NCBI GenBank assembly: GCA_947503105.1
Contig: CANNCM010000003.1
Location: 62,001-126,000, forward strand
Reading direction: 5' to 3'
Length of the DNA stretch: 64,000 bases
Origin: an uncultured Flavobacteriaceae bacterium
GTDB lineage: Bacteria; Bacteroidota; Bacteroidia; Flavobacteriales; Flavobacteriaceae
Shown here: positions 44,772 through 53,788 of the stretch, one piece after another
Numbering within the stretch: position 1 is the first letter of the stretch
Layout of the letters: each line of letters begins with the position of its first letter
Notes under the pieces: model-generated
The model's input: only the letters and a program-made list of their open reading frames with translations
What the model was told of the DNA's origin: nothing
Databases searched by the model: none
Program-made: the position numbers and the translations under genes

Positions 44772-47072
44772 ATGAATCAAGATTATATAATTCCAAATTC
44801 ATGGTCCATTATCGAAGAAGGATTTATACCTAAATATGTTGAATCTTCCGAAAGTATCTTTAGTATTGGAAATGGTGCTATGGGACAACGGGCCAACTTT
44901 GAAGAAACGTACACAGGCAACACCTTTCAAGGTAGCTACATTGCAGGAGTTTATTATCCAGATAAAACAAAAGTGGGATGGTGGAAAAACGGTTATCCAG
45001 AATACTTTGCTAAAGTTCTTAACGCGCCAAACTGGATTGGAATCAACGTGGTGGTCAATGATGTCGTTTTAGACTTAAATACCTGTAAATCAATATCTGA
45101 TTTTAGGCGCGAATTGAATATGAAAGAAGGTTGGTTGTGTCGATCATTTAAGGCAACACTTAGCAACGATGTTCAAATAGCTGTAAAAAGTTTACGTTTT
45201 TTGAGTCTTGCACAAGAAGAAATTGGTGCCATACGATATCAAGTAACCCCACTTAATTGTTCCGCTGAAATTAGTTTTGAACCTTTTTTGGATGGGAATA
45301 TCACAAATCAAGATAAAAACTGGGATGATCAGTTTTGGGATATTTCAACTGTATCCTCAAAAAATTCAAATGCCTTTATTGAAGCAGAAACCATGAAAAC
45401 GGGCTTCAAAACATGTACTTTCATGCACCATCAATGCACTCTAAATGAAACCCCGATCGCACTTTCATTTTCTGAACAAAATACCAGCTCAAGAATTGGA
45501 CATACTTATTTAACGCATGTGGATCAAGGGTCAACTTTTTCTATAGAAAAAATTGGAGGCTATATTTCAGATCGTAAACATGCTGATGTATTACAATCTG
45601 CAGTGGATGCAATTCAAATCGCTTCAAAGAAAGGGTTCGATACCCTATTAGAAGAGCAAATTCAATTCTGGGCCAAAATATGGCAAATGGCCGATATTAC
45701 CATCGAAGGTGATGTCAAGGCGCAGCAAGCAATTCGTTTTAATATTTTTCAACTCAATCAGACATATTTGGGGAATGATCCCCTGCTTAACATTGGCCCA
45801 AAAGGATTTACCGGTGAAAAATATGGCGGGAGCACCTATTGGGATACCGAAGCCTATTGTTTACCATTTTATATGGCTACAAAATCACCAAATGTTGCAA
45901 AAAGCTTATTAGAATATCGTTTTCATCATTTGGAAAAAGCTATTGAAAATGCAAAAAAATTAGGTTTTAATACTGGTGCAGCCTTGTATCCTATGGTTAC
46001 TATGAATGGAGAAGAATGCCACAACGAATGGGAAATTACTTTCGAAGAAATTCATAGAAATGGCGCTATAGCTTTTGCCATTTACAACTACCAGCGATAT
46101 ACTGGTGATGTAAGCTATACACATTCTAAAGGGATTTTTGTTTTAATTGCGATCACCCGTTTTTGGTATCAGCGATTTAACTTTTCTGAACAAAAACAGA
46201 AGTTTGTCATGCTTGGAGTAACAGGCCCAAATGAATATGAAAATAATGTTAATAATAATTTTTACACAAATTATATTGCCAAATGGTGTATGGAGTTTAC
46301 ACTTGATACTTTAGATAATATAAAAGCTATCGACATAGAAACATACCGCAAAATTGTAGCACAAACCAAACTTACTGAGCAAGAAATAGAAGTGATAAAA
46401 TCATTATCAAAATCTATTTATTTACCGTATTCAAAAGAACATGGCGTTTATTTACAACAAGATGGATTTTTAGATAAAAACCTGACTCCTGCATCTGAAT
46501 TATCCACAGACGAACGTCCAATAAATCAACATTGGTCTTGGGATCGAATATTGAGATCTCCATATATAAAGCAAGCCGATACGCTTCAGGCATTCTATTT
46601 CTTTGAGGACGCTTTTACAACTCAAGAACTAGAAAAACATTTTGATTTTTATGAACCCCTTACTGTTCATGAAAGTTCGCTATCGCCATGTGTTCATAGT
46701 ATTCAAGCTTCAAAATTGGGACGCATGAATCAAGCTTATGAATTTTACTTACAGACGTCTAGACTAGATTTAGATGACTATAATCAAGAAGTACACGAAG
46801 GGCTTCATATTACCTCTATGGCGGGGACATGGATGAGCATTGTAGAAGGGTTTGGAGGGATGCGAATCAAAGATAATCAATTGCATTTTTCGCCACAAAT
46901 TCCCGAACAATGGCAGTCCTATTCTTTTAAAATTAATTTTAGAGGAAAGGTTTTAAAAGCAATTGTACAACACTCGGGGACAAATTTTGAAGTTTCAGGG
47001 GATGAACCGATGACAATAGTTGTAAATGGACAATCCACAAATGTTGAACCAAATTTTTTACTCACAACCTAA
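44772..47072 (+). CDS. mapA: Maltose phosphorylase (GH65)
   Basis: Cytoplasmic GH65 enzyme of 766 residues splitting maltose with phosphate into glucose and beta-glucose-1-phosphate. N-terminal beta domain with SIFSIGNGAMGQRANFEE; the (alpha/alpha)6 barrel carries GPKGFTGEKYGGSTYWDTEAY and the catalytic acid within GEECHNEWEITFEEIHRNG near residue 425; the phosphate-binding region is near HESSLSPCVHS. No signal peptide, as expected. The pgmB-mapA pair defines the route to glucose-6-phosphate. Other GH65 specificities (trehalose, kojibiose) are less likely given the setting. Its TAA shares one base with the next ATG. Confidence 0.92.
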   Translation: MNQDYIIPNSWSIIEEGFIPKYVESSESIFSIGNGAMGQRANFEETYTGNTFQGSYIAGVYYPDKTKVGWWKNGYPEYFAKVLNAPNWIGINVVVNDVVLDLNTCKSISDFRRELNMKEGWLCRSFKATLSNDVQIAVKSLRFLSLAQEEIGAIRYQVTPLNCSAEISFEPFLDGNITNQDKNWDDQFWDISTVSSKNSNAFIEAETMKTGFKTCTFMHHQCTLNETPIALSFSEQNTSSRIGHTYLTHVDQGSTFSIEKIGGYISDRKHADVLQSAVDAIQIASKKGFDTLLEEQIQFWAKIWQMADITIEGDVKAQQAIRFNIFQLNQTYLGNDPLLNIGPKGFTGEKYGGSTYWDTEAYCLPFYMATKSPNVAKSLLEYRFHHLEKAIENAKKLGFNTGAALYPMVTMNGEECHNEWEITFEEIHRNGAIAFAIYNYQRYTGDVSYTHSKGIFVLIAITRFWYQRFNFSEQKQKFVMLGVTGPNEYENNVNNNFYTNYIAKWCMEFTLDTLDNIKAIDIETYRKIVAQTKLTEQEIEVIKSLSKSIYLPYSKEHGVYLQQDGFLDKNLTPASELSTDERPINQHWSWDRILRSPYIKQADTLQAFYFFEDAFTTQELEKHFDFYEPLTVHESSLSPCVHSIQASKLGRMNQAYEFYLQTSRLDLDDYNQEVHEGLHITSMAGTWMSIVEGFGGMRIKDNQLHFSPQIPEQWQSYSFKINFRGKVLKAIVQHSGTNFEVSGDEPMTIVVNGQSTNVEPNFLLTT

Positions 47073-49003
47073 TGAATTATTATATCAAAAATATGAGATT
47101 ATTCCTTTATTTTTCGGCTTTGTTTTTTGGTGTTTTAAGCTGCCAACCAAAATCAGAAAGGAGCCGCGAGAGATCGCAACCGACAACACTTCAAGTTGAC
47201 CAAGTTAAGCCCCCACATTGGTGGGTGGGGTTTGAGTCTGAGGACCTTCAGTTATTGGTGAAATCAGAACATATTCAAGGAATGAATGTTAGTGTTGATG
47301 CACCTGGCATTCAAGTTGTTAAGGTTCACAATGCCGACAGCCCAAATTATTTGTTTATTGATTTGAAAATTAGAAAAAATGCCACGCCTGGAGTCATTGA
47401 GTTATTGTTTTCATCAAATGATAGTATATATTATAAATTAGACTACACCCTAAAGAAAAGAGAAAAATCGTCTTTGGATTACGATGGATTCAGTTCAGAA
47501 GATGCGATCTATTTAATCACTCCAGATCGTTTTGCAAATGCTAATCCAGAGAATGACATTCAACCAAATTTACAAGAACAAAACATAGATCGTAATAATG
47601 ATTACGCACGCCACGGAGGAGACATTCTGGGTATAACAGAACATTTGGACTATATAGATGACATGGGATTTACAGCTATTTGGTCTTGTCCACTGCGCAC
47701 CAATGATATGAAAAGATGGTCGTATCATGGCTATGCCATTACAAATCATTATGAAGTTGATCCAAGATTTGGAACTCTCGACGAATTTAAAACTTTGGTA
47801 AAAGAGGCTGAAAAGCGTGGAATCAAATTTATTATGGATCAAATTGTTAATCATTGCGGATTGTATCATTGGTGGATGGAAGATTTACCTTTTGATGATT
47901 GGTTAAATTATCAAGATGAATTTTTATCGAGTAAACCCACAAAATATTCTAACCATCGCCGGACTGTCAATCAGGATATTTATGCTTCCGAAATCGATAA
48001 AAAGCAAATGACAGAGGGTTGGTTTGTTGAAAGCATGCCAGACTTAAATCATAAAAATCCGTTCATGGCACAATTTATTATTCAAAATAGTATTTGGTGG
48101 GTTGAAGAGTTGGGCCTTGGCGGCATCCGACAAGACACCTATCCTTATGCCGATAAAACATTTTTGAGTAATTGGGCTGGAGCGATTATGAAAGAGTATC
48201 CCAATTTCTCTATAGTTGGCGAAGAGTGGAGTTTTAATCCTTTACTGATTGGATATTGGCAAAACGATCCGAACTCAAAACAGGGTTATGTTTCAAATTT
48301 GACCTCTACAATGGACTTTGCTATGTTGGACAATATAAAAAAAGGAGTAAGCGAAGATGAAGCTTGGGACAAAGGACTTGTGAAAATATATGAGGGATTG
48401 GCCAATGACTTTCATTATCCAAATCCAAAAGCCATTATGGCCATGATGGATAATCACGACATGAGCCGAATCTACACGGAACTGAAAGGCGATATCGTGC
48501 AAACGAAAATGGCCTTGAGTACACTTTTGATGCTGCCAAGAATCCCTCAGATATACTATGGAACAGAAATTTTGATGCAAGATTTTGATAACCCTGGTGA
48601 TCATGGCCTCATTCGAACCGATTTTCCAGGTGGTTGGGCTGATGATCAAGTGAGTGCCTTTTCTGGAGCTGGTCTTAATAAGGATCAAAAAGACATGCAA
48701 AACTTTTTAAAAACACTTTTAAATTTCAGAAAAAATAGTTCTGCAATTCATCATGGAGAGACCGTACATTTTGCACCCAAATCGGGAGTGTATTTTCTTT
48801 TCAGAAAAATTGAAGATGATGTAGCATTTCTAATTTTAAATAAAAATGACACCCCTGTTTCTGTAGATTTAAAGCGATTTAAAGAATTAAATCTAAATGA
48901 AAAATCATTTCAAAACGTGTTAACAAAAGAAGTTTTTGTGTGGCAAGACACACTAAACTTGCCAAAAAAAGGAAGTTATATTTTCAGTTCATACCCTAAA
49001 TAA
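47072..49003 (+). CDS. susA: SusA-like GH13 neopullulanase/cyclomaltodextrinase lipoprotein
   Basis: GH13 enzyme of 643 residues that shortens imported maltodextrins. Lipobox FFGVLSC near residue 24 (the real start may be the inner ATG at 47093, MRLFLYF), then QPKSERS without acidic residues, which suggests a periplasm-facing anchor. N-terminal beta domain of the cyclomaltodextrinase type (PHWWVGFESEDLQLLVK), then the GH13 barrel with ITPDRFANANPENDI, DQIVNHCG, GGIRQDTYPYADK, IVGEEW and MMDNHDMSR. A C-terminal beta domain ends the chain. Between the phosphorylase and an esterase gene, with overlaps or no gaps. Confidence 0.93.
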   Translation: MNYYIKNMRLFLYFSALFFGVLSCQPKSERSRERSQPTTLQVDQVKPPHWWVGFESEDLQLLVKSEHIQGMNVSVDAPGIQVVKVHNADSPNYLFIDLKIRKNATPGVIELLFSSNDSIYYKLDYTLKKREKSSLDYDGFSSEDAIYLITPDRFANANPENDIQPNLQEQNIDRNNDYARHGGDILGITEHLDYIDDMGFTAIWSCPLRTNDMKRWSYHGYAITNHYEVDPRFGTLDEFKTLVKEAEKRGIKFIMDQIVNHCGLYHWWMEDLPFDDWLNYQDEFLSSKPTKYSNHRRTVNQDIYASEIDKKQMTEGWFVESMPDLNHKNPFMAQFIIQNSIWWVEELGLGGIRQDTYPYADKTFLSNWAGAIMKEYPNFSIVGEEWSFNPLLIGYWQNDPNSKQGYVSNLTSTMDFAMLDNIKKGVSEDEAWDKGLVKIYEGLANDFHYPNPKAIMAMMDNHDMSRIYTELKGDIVQTKMALSTLLMLPRIPQIYYGTEILMQDFDNPGDHGLIRTDFPGGWADDQVSAFSGAGLNKDQKDMQNFLKTLLNFRKNSSAIHHGETVHFAPKSGVYFLFRKIEDDVAFLILNKNDTPVSVDLKRFKELNLNEKSFQNVLTKEVFVWQDTLNLPKKGSYIFSSYPK

Positions 49004-49969
49004 ATGCTTTTAAACCAAAACTATATATTGTTCTTCTTTTTGAGTGTAAATATGCTTTGGGCATCTTGTACTCCACTGGATTCCATTACAACTTATTGGA
49101 TGAATCCTACACAGAAAATTGAAGGAAATATCAAAAGAATAGAAAAATTTCCATCAAAATTTGTCACTCCTAGAAATGTAGATATTTGGTTTCCAAAGGA
49201 CTTTGACAACACAAAAACGTATAGTGTTTTATACATGCAGGATGGTCAAATGCTTTTCGATGCCGATAAAACATGGAATGGTCAAGAATGGGGTGTAGAT
49301 GAACACATGTCTTTACTATTAAATGAATCTAAACTCAAAGAAACCATAGTGGTTGGAATTTGGAATGTGTATTCGGAACGGAATGCTAATTATTTTCCTC
49401 AAAAAGTTTTTGAGGCGCTAGACAAAGAAAACAAAGAAGCCCTGCAACGCATGGCAAAAAAAAAGAATCAAGAGACATTTGTTAATTCTGACAACTACCT
49501 CAAATTTATTGTATCTGAATTAAAGCCCTACATAGATATTACTTTTCCAACAAAAACATCTCCAGAAGATACTGCCATTATGGGTTCTAGCAGAGGAGCA
49601 TTGATTTCTCTTTATGCCATTTGCGAATACCCAGAAGTTTTTGGAGCTGCAGCTTGTTTGTCAACCCATTGGATTGGCACCTATTCCAATGCAGAGTCCA
49701 ATCAAATTCCCTATGTGATTTTTGATTATTTGATGGATAATTTGCCTTCTCCAAAAAATCATAAAATTTACTTTGATTATGGAACACAAACTTTAGATGC
49801 CCTTTATTTACCCTATCAAGATTTGGCAACTACTGCACTTGAATATAAATCATACGATGATGAATCCATGGTGAATCTAAAGTTTGATGGGCATGAACAT
49901 GCCGAAAAATTTTGGAATAAACGATTGGCTACACCCCTTACTTTTCTACTAAAAAAAGATTATGAATAA
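49004..49969 (+). CDS. Alpha/beta-hydrolase, putative esterase
   Basis: Esterase-D/putative-esterase (PF00756-type) protein of 321 residues. N-terminal hydrophobic segment ends MLWASC, a plausible lipobox. The fold is shown by SVLYMQDGQMLFDADKTW, IVVGIWNVYSERNANYFPQ, the nucleophile elbow MGSSRGALIS (GxSxG, serine near 195) and a histidine in FDGHEHAEKFW. It begins right at the stop of the GH13 gene and its end overlaps GH31 by 8 bases, so it is part of the locus. Its substrate is unknown: it might take acyl groups off glucans or be a glycan-linked esterase. Confidence 0.8.
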   Translation: MLLNQNYILFFFLSVNMLWASCTPLDSITTYWMNPTQKIEGNIKRIEKFPSKFVTPRNVDIWFPKDFDNTKTYSVLYMQDGQMLFDADKTWNGQEWGVDEHMSLLLNESKLKETIVVGIWNVYSERNANYFPQKVFEALDKENKEALQRMAKKKNQETFVNSDNYLKFIVSELKPYIDITFPTKTSPEDTAIMGSSRGALISLYAICEYPEVFGAAACLSTHWIGTYSNAESNQIPYVIFDYLMDNLPSPKNHKIYFDYGTQTLDALYLPYQDLATTALEYKSYDDESMVNLKFDGHEHAEKFWNKRLATPLTFLLKKDYE

Positions 49970-52343
49970 ATTAATTTACCTATTGTTTTGCATTTCTTTT
50001 AGTGCTGTTTTCGCTCAAAATTCAAAGCGTATTTATGAAAATGTTGAAATTGTAGAGGACCTAACTTTAAAGATAACAGTGAGCGATGGTGTATATAAAA
50101 TTGTCCCCTACTCCAACACTATTGTAGAAACAACTTTTATCCCAAATGGTGAGGCTGTGCAAAAGGAATCACATGCCGTCATATTAAAGCCAAAAAATAT
50201 TGCTATTTCTTTTAAAGAGAAAGAGGATCATTTTGTTTTGAAAACCGATGGAATTATGGTGAAGGTTCAAAAATCTCCGTTTCAAATACAATATTATTAC
50301 AACAACAAACTCTTAATTTCTGAAGCTCTAGGGTATGTAAAAAATGACAGTTTAGAGAAAATACATTTTAATATCAAATCTAACGAAGTATTGTACGGAG
50401 GAGGAGCGCGAGCATTAGGAATGAACCGAAGAGGACATAGACTAGAGTTGTACAACAAAGCCCATTACGGCTATGAAACCCACTCAGAATTAATGAATTA
50501 TACTATGCCTATTGTAGTTTCTTCACAACGCTATATGCTTCATTTTGACAACACTCCTATTGGGTTTTTAGACTTGGATAGCAAACAAAATAATCATTTG
50601 ACCTATGAAACAATTTCTGGGCGTAAAACATACCAGATTATTGCGACATCAAGCTGGCCTGAATTGATCAATCAATACACGAATTTGACAGGAAAACAAC
50701 CCATGCCTCCGCGCTGGGCTTTAGGGAATTTTGCAAGTCGATTTGGCTATCACTCACAAGAAGAAGTAGAAAAAACCATCGATAAATATATCGATTTAAA
50801 CGTTCCTGTTGATGCCGTGATTTTAGACCTTTATTGGTTTGGAAAAACCATTACTGGAACAATGGGAAATTTAGAAGTTTATAAAGATTCATTTCCAGAT
50901 TTTGAAGGAATGATTTCTAGATTAAAAACCAAAGGCGTGAAAACCATCACAATAACAGAACCTTTTGTTTTGACCACATCAAACCGTTGGAAAGAAGCGG
51001 TAGAAAGCCAAGTATTGGCAACAGATACATTAGGTAATCCCTTCACTTATGATTTTTATTTTGGAAATACAGGTTTGATTGATATTTATAATCCCAAAGG
51101 GGCATCGTGGTTTTGGTCTATCTACAAAGATTTGCGAGAAAAAGGAGTTGTAGGCGTTTGGGGAGATTTGGGAGAGCCAGAAGTGCATCCAAAAGCTTTA
51201 CAGCATTACACGGCATCTGCCGATGAGGTTCACAATATTTATGGACACCGTTGGGCAGGTTTGATTCACGACGGGTATAAAAATGATTTTCCAAAAGAAC
51301 GGCCTTTTATTCTCATGCGAGCGGGGTATTCTGGATCTCAACGTTATGGCCTTATTCCTTGGTCTGGAGATGTGAACAGGAGTTGGGGTGGGTTGCAATC
51401 TCAACCAGAAATTGCGCTTCAAATGGGGCTACAAGGGCTTGGTTTTATGCACTCCGATTTGGGTGGTTTTGCAGGGGCAAATTTGGATGATGAGCTTTAC
51501 GTTCGATGGTTGCAATATGGCGTTTTTCAACCTATTTTTAGGCCTCATGCACAGGAAGAAGTCCCTAGCGAACCTGTTTTTAGATCAAAAAAAGCTCTAG
51601 AATTATCAAAAGAAGCGATTGCATTACGCTATGCATTACTCCCCTATAATTATCATTTAGTGTTTGAAAACAGTACTAAAGGACTTCCACTTATGAGACC
51701 ACTATTTTTTGAAGATTCAAGAGCCAAAATGGACACCATTTCTAGTACGTATTTGTGGGGTAATGATTTTTTGATTTCTCCAATAACCAAAGCCGGGCAG
51801 CAATTGAAAGAAGTTCATTTCCCAAATACTGCTAATTGGTATGATTTTTATACAAAAGAAAAATATGAAGGCGGTAAAACAGAGGTGTTGAATACTCAAA
51901 AAAACACCATTCCAACATTTGTTCGTGGTGGTGCAATAATCCCTATGATTGATCCTATTCAATCTACCGACAATTATGAGTTGGACGCTTTTCAATTGCA
52001 TTATTATTTCGATCAAGAAGTAAAACATACACTACGTCTTATTTATAACGATAATGGACTGCTCGCCAATGCCTATGAAAATGGGCATTATGAACTTTTA
52101 AAAGTAAATGCAAAGCACAATTCAAAACATATTCAAATAGACCTTAGTGCAACAAATGGAGCGCAGTTTCAAGCCAATAAAAAAGATATTGAACTCGTGC
52201 TATATAATTTGAATAGCCCCCCAAAGAGAGTGGTTTATAACACAAAAAAAATAAATTATCAATACGATCATTTGACCAAAACATGTCGATTAAAATTGTC
52301 TTGGAAAACATCAAATAGATCAACAATAAAAATCAAATTTTAA
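49962..52343 (+). CDS. GH31 alpha-glucosidase or 4-alpha-glucosyltransferase
   Basis: Exported GH31 enzyme of 793 residues (signal to FAQ at 19). N-terminal beta domain with YGGGARALGMNRRGHRLELYN and the NYTMPIVVSS block; the barrel with PPRWALGNFASRFGY; the nucleophile aspartate in GVWGDLGEPE near residue 402; the acid/base aspartate in PWSGDVNRSWGGL near 469; then proximal and distal beta domains. The DLGEPE form of the nucleophile motif, rather than DMNE, resembles the transglucosylase branch as I remember it, so glucosyl transfer is as likely as hydrolysis. It probably acts in the periplasm on maltodextrin ends. Confidence 0.88.
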   Translation: MNKLIYLLFCISFSAVFAQNSKRIYENVEIVEDLTLKITVSDGVYKIVPYSNTIVETTFIPNGEAVQKESHAVILKPKNIAISFKEKEDHFVLKTDGIMVKVQKSPFQIQYYYNNKLLISEALGYVKNDSLEKIHFNIKSNEVLYGGGARALGMNRRGHRLELYNKAHYGYETHSELMNYTMPIVVSSQRYMLHFDNTPIGFLDLDSKQNNHLTYETISGRKTYQIIATSSWPELINQYTNLTGKQPMPPRWALGNFASRFGYHSQEEVEKTIDKYIDLNVPVDAVILDLYWFGKTITGTMGNLEVYKDSFPDFEGMISRLKTKGVKTITITEPFVLTTSNRWKEAVESQVLATDTLGNPFTYDFYFGNTGLIDIYNPKGASWFWSIYKDLREKGVVGVWGDLGEPEVHPKALQHYTASADEVHNIYGHRWAGLIHDGYKNDFPKERPFILMRAGYSGSQRYGLIPWSGDVNRSWGGLQSQPEIALQMGLQGLGFMHSDLGGFAGANLDDELYVRWLQYGVFQPIFRPHAQEEVPSEPVFRSKKALELSKEAIALRYALLPYNYHLVFENSTKGLPLMRPLFFEDSRAKMDTISSTYLWGNDFLISPITKAGQQLKEVHFPNTANWYDFYTKEKYEGGKTEVLNTQKNTIPTFVRGGAIIPMIDPIQSTDNYELDAFQLHYYFDQEVKHTLRLIYNDNGLLANAYENGHYELLKVNAKHNSKHIQIDLSATNGAQFQANKKDIELVLYNLNSPPKRVVYNTKKINYQYDHLTKTCRLKLSWKTSNRSTIKIKF

Positions 52344-52354
52344 ATTCAATTAAA

Positions 52355-53776
52355 ATGAAAAAAATCAGTATAATTTTAGCCCTAGTTTTTGTATTTAGTT
52401 CATGCAAACAATCTACAAAAACAGCAGAGCATTCAAATCAACAGTCTTATACACCTATCAGTAAAGCCGATATGGAAAATGCTGTGATTTACGAAGTTAA
52501 TATCCGTCAATATTCAGAATCAGGCACGTTTAGTGCCTTTACAAAAGATATCCCAAAGCTTAAAGATCTTGGTGTAAAAATCATTTGGGTAATGCCTATT
52601 TTCCCAATATCAGAAACCAAACGCAAAGCTACTGGTGGTGATTTCGCATCCCTTATTGAAGATGAAGAAGAACGCAACAAAATGCTTGGAAGCTATTATG
52701 CTGTTTCGGATTTCACTAAAGTAAATCCTGAGTTTGGCAGTATCGATGATTTTCGTGAGATGATTAAAACTGCGCACGACAACGGTATGTTTGTCATTTT
52801 AGATTGGGTGCCAAATCATACAGGATGGGATCATACTTGGCTGACTACAAATCCAGAATATTACACTCAAAATGAAGACGGAGAAGTCATTGATCCCATT
52901 AATCCTGATACGGGAGAATCTTGGGGATGGGCAGATGTTGCCGATCTAAATTACGACAATAAAGAGATGCGTCAAGAAATGATTGAAGACATGCTCTATT
53001 GGGTCGAAAAAGAAAACGTTGACGGATTTAGATGTGATGTTGCCAGCGCAGTACCTTTAGATTTTTGGGAACAAGCCATACCAAAATTACGCTCAAAGAA
53101 AAGCTTATTTATGCTTGCGGAAGCCGATCAACCAAACCTTTTGAATGGTACAAATTTATTTGATATGGCCTATGGATGGGAACGTCATCACATTTTCAAT
53201 CAAATGGCAACTTCAGAAAATGCCGTGGAGCTATGGGACGAGGTTTTGAAAAAAGATACCAGCAGGTATGAAAGTGATGATATCTTGATGAATTTTGTAA
53301 CAAACCATGACGAAAACTCATGGAATGGAACTATACGCGAAAGAATGAAAGATGCGTCAGAATTGTTAACTGCACTGAGTTTTATAGCACCAGGGATGCC
53401 CCTAATTTATTCTGGACAAGAATATGATTTGGACCACAGATTACTGTTTTTTGAAAAAGATCAAATTCCACATACCAAAAAAACAATGTGGCCTTTACTT
53501 GAAAAATTGGGGCAGCTTAAAAATACTAGCCCAGCTTTGAATGGAGGGAAAAATGCCGCAGCGTACAAAAAAATTAATCAAGAAAATTCTAAAGTTTTAG
53601 CCTTCAAAAGAGAAAAAGATGGCCATACAGTTACCTTTTTAGGGAATTTTTCTTCGAAATACGAGCAAGCGACAAACCCTGCTGTTAATACTGTTGATTA
53701 TATCTCAGGGCATAAAGAAACTGAAAACATTTTGACTTTAAATCCTTGGGAATTTAGAATTCTTGTTGAGAAATAA
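52355..53776 (+). CDS. GH13 alpha-amylase-family lipoprotein
   Basis: Compact GH13 enzyme of 473 residues. Lipobox VFSSC at about residue 17, followed by KQSTKTAE, with no acidic surface-export motif. The barrel begins VIYEVNIRQYSESGTFSAF, with DWVPNHTGWDH near 150, GFRCDVASAVP near 224 (the nucleophile aspartate), AEADQP near 257 (acid/base) and VTNHDENSW near 317. A short C-terminal beta domain follows. Subfamily and product pattern are not clear; likely an endo-acting or maltogenic enzyme of the periplasm. It starts 11 bases after GH31. Confidence 0.92.
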   Translation: MKKISIILALVFVFSSCKQSTKTAEHSNQQSYTPISKADMENAVIYEVNIRQYSESGTFSAFTKDIPKLKDLGVKIIWVMPIFPISETKRKATGGDFASLIEDEEERNKMLGSYYAVSDFTKVNPEFGSIDDFREMIKTAHDNGMFVILDWVPNHTGWDHTWLTTNPEYYTQNEDGEVIDPINPDTGESWGWADVADLNYDNKEMRQEMIEDMLYWVEKENVDGFRCDVASAVPLDFWEQAIPKLRSKKSLFMLAEADQPNLLNGTNLFDMAYGWERHHIFNQMATSENAVELWDEVLKKDTSRYESDDILMNFVTNHDENSWNGTIRERMKDASELLTALSFIAPGMPLIYSGQEYDLDHRLLFFEKDQIPHTKKTMWPLLEKLGQLKNTSPALNGGKNAAAYKKINQENSKVLAFKREKDGHTVTFLGNFSSKYEQATNPAVNTVDYISGHKETENILTLNPWEFRILVEK

Positions 53777-53788
53777 TATTCCATTAAA

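Noticed and set aside
44772-47072. GH65 as trehalose or kojibiose phosphorylase
   Set aside because: Active-site block GEECHNEWEITFEEIHRNG and the maltose-type surroundings favour maltose phosphorylase, though only assay would settle it.
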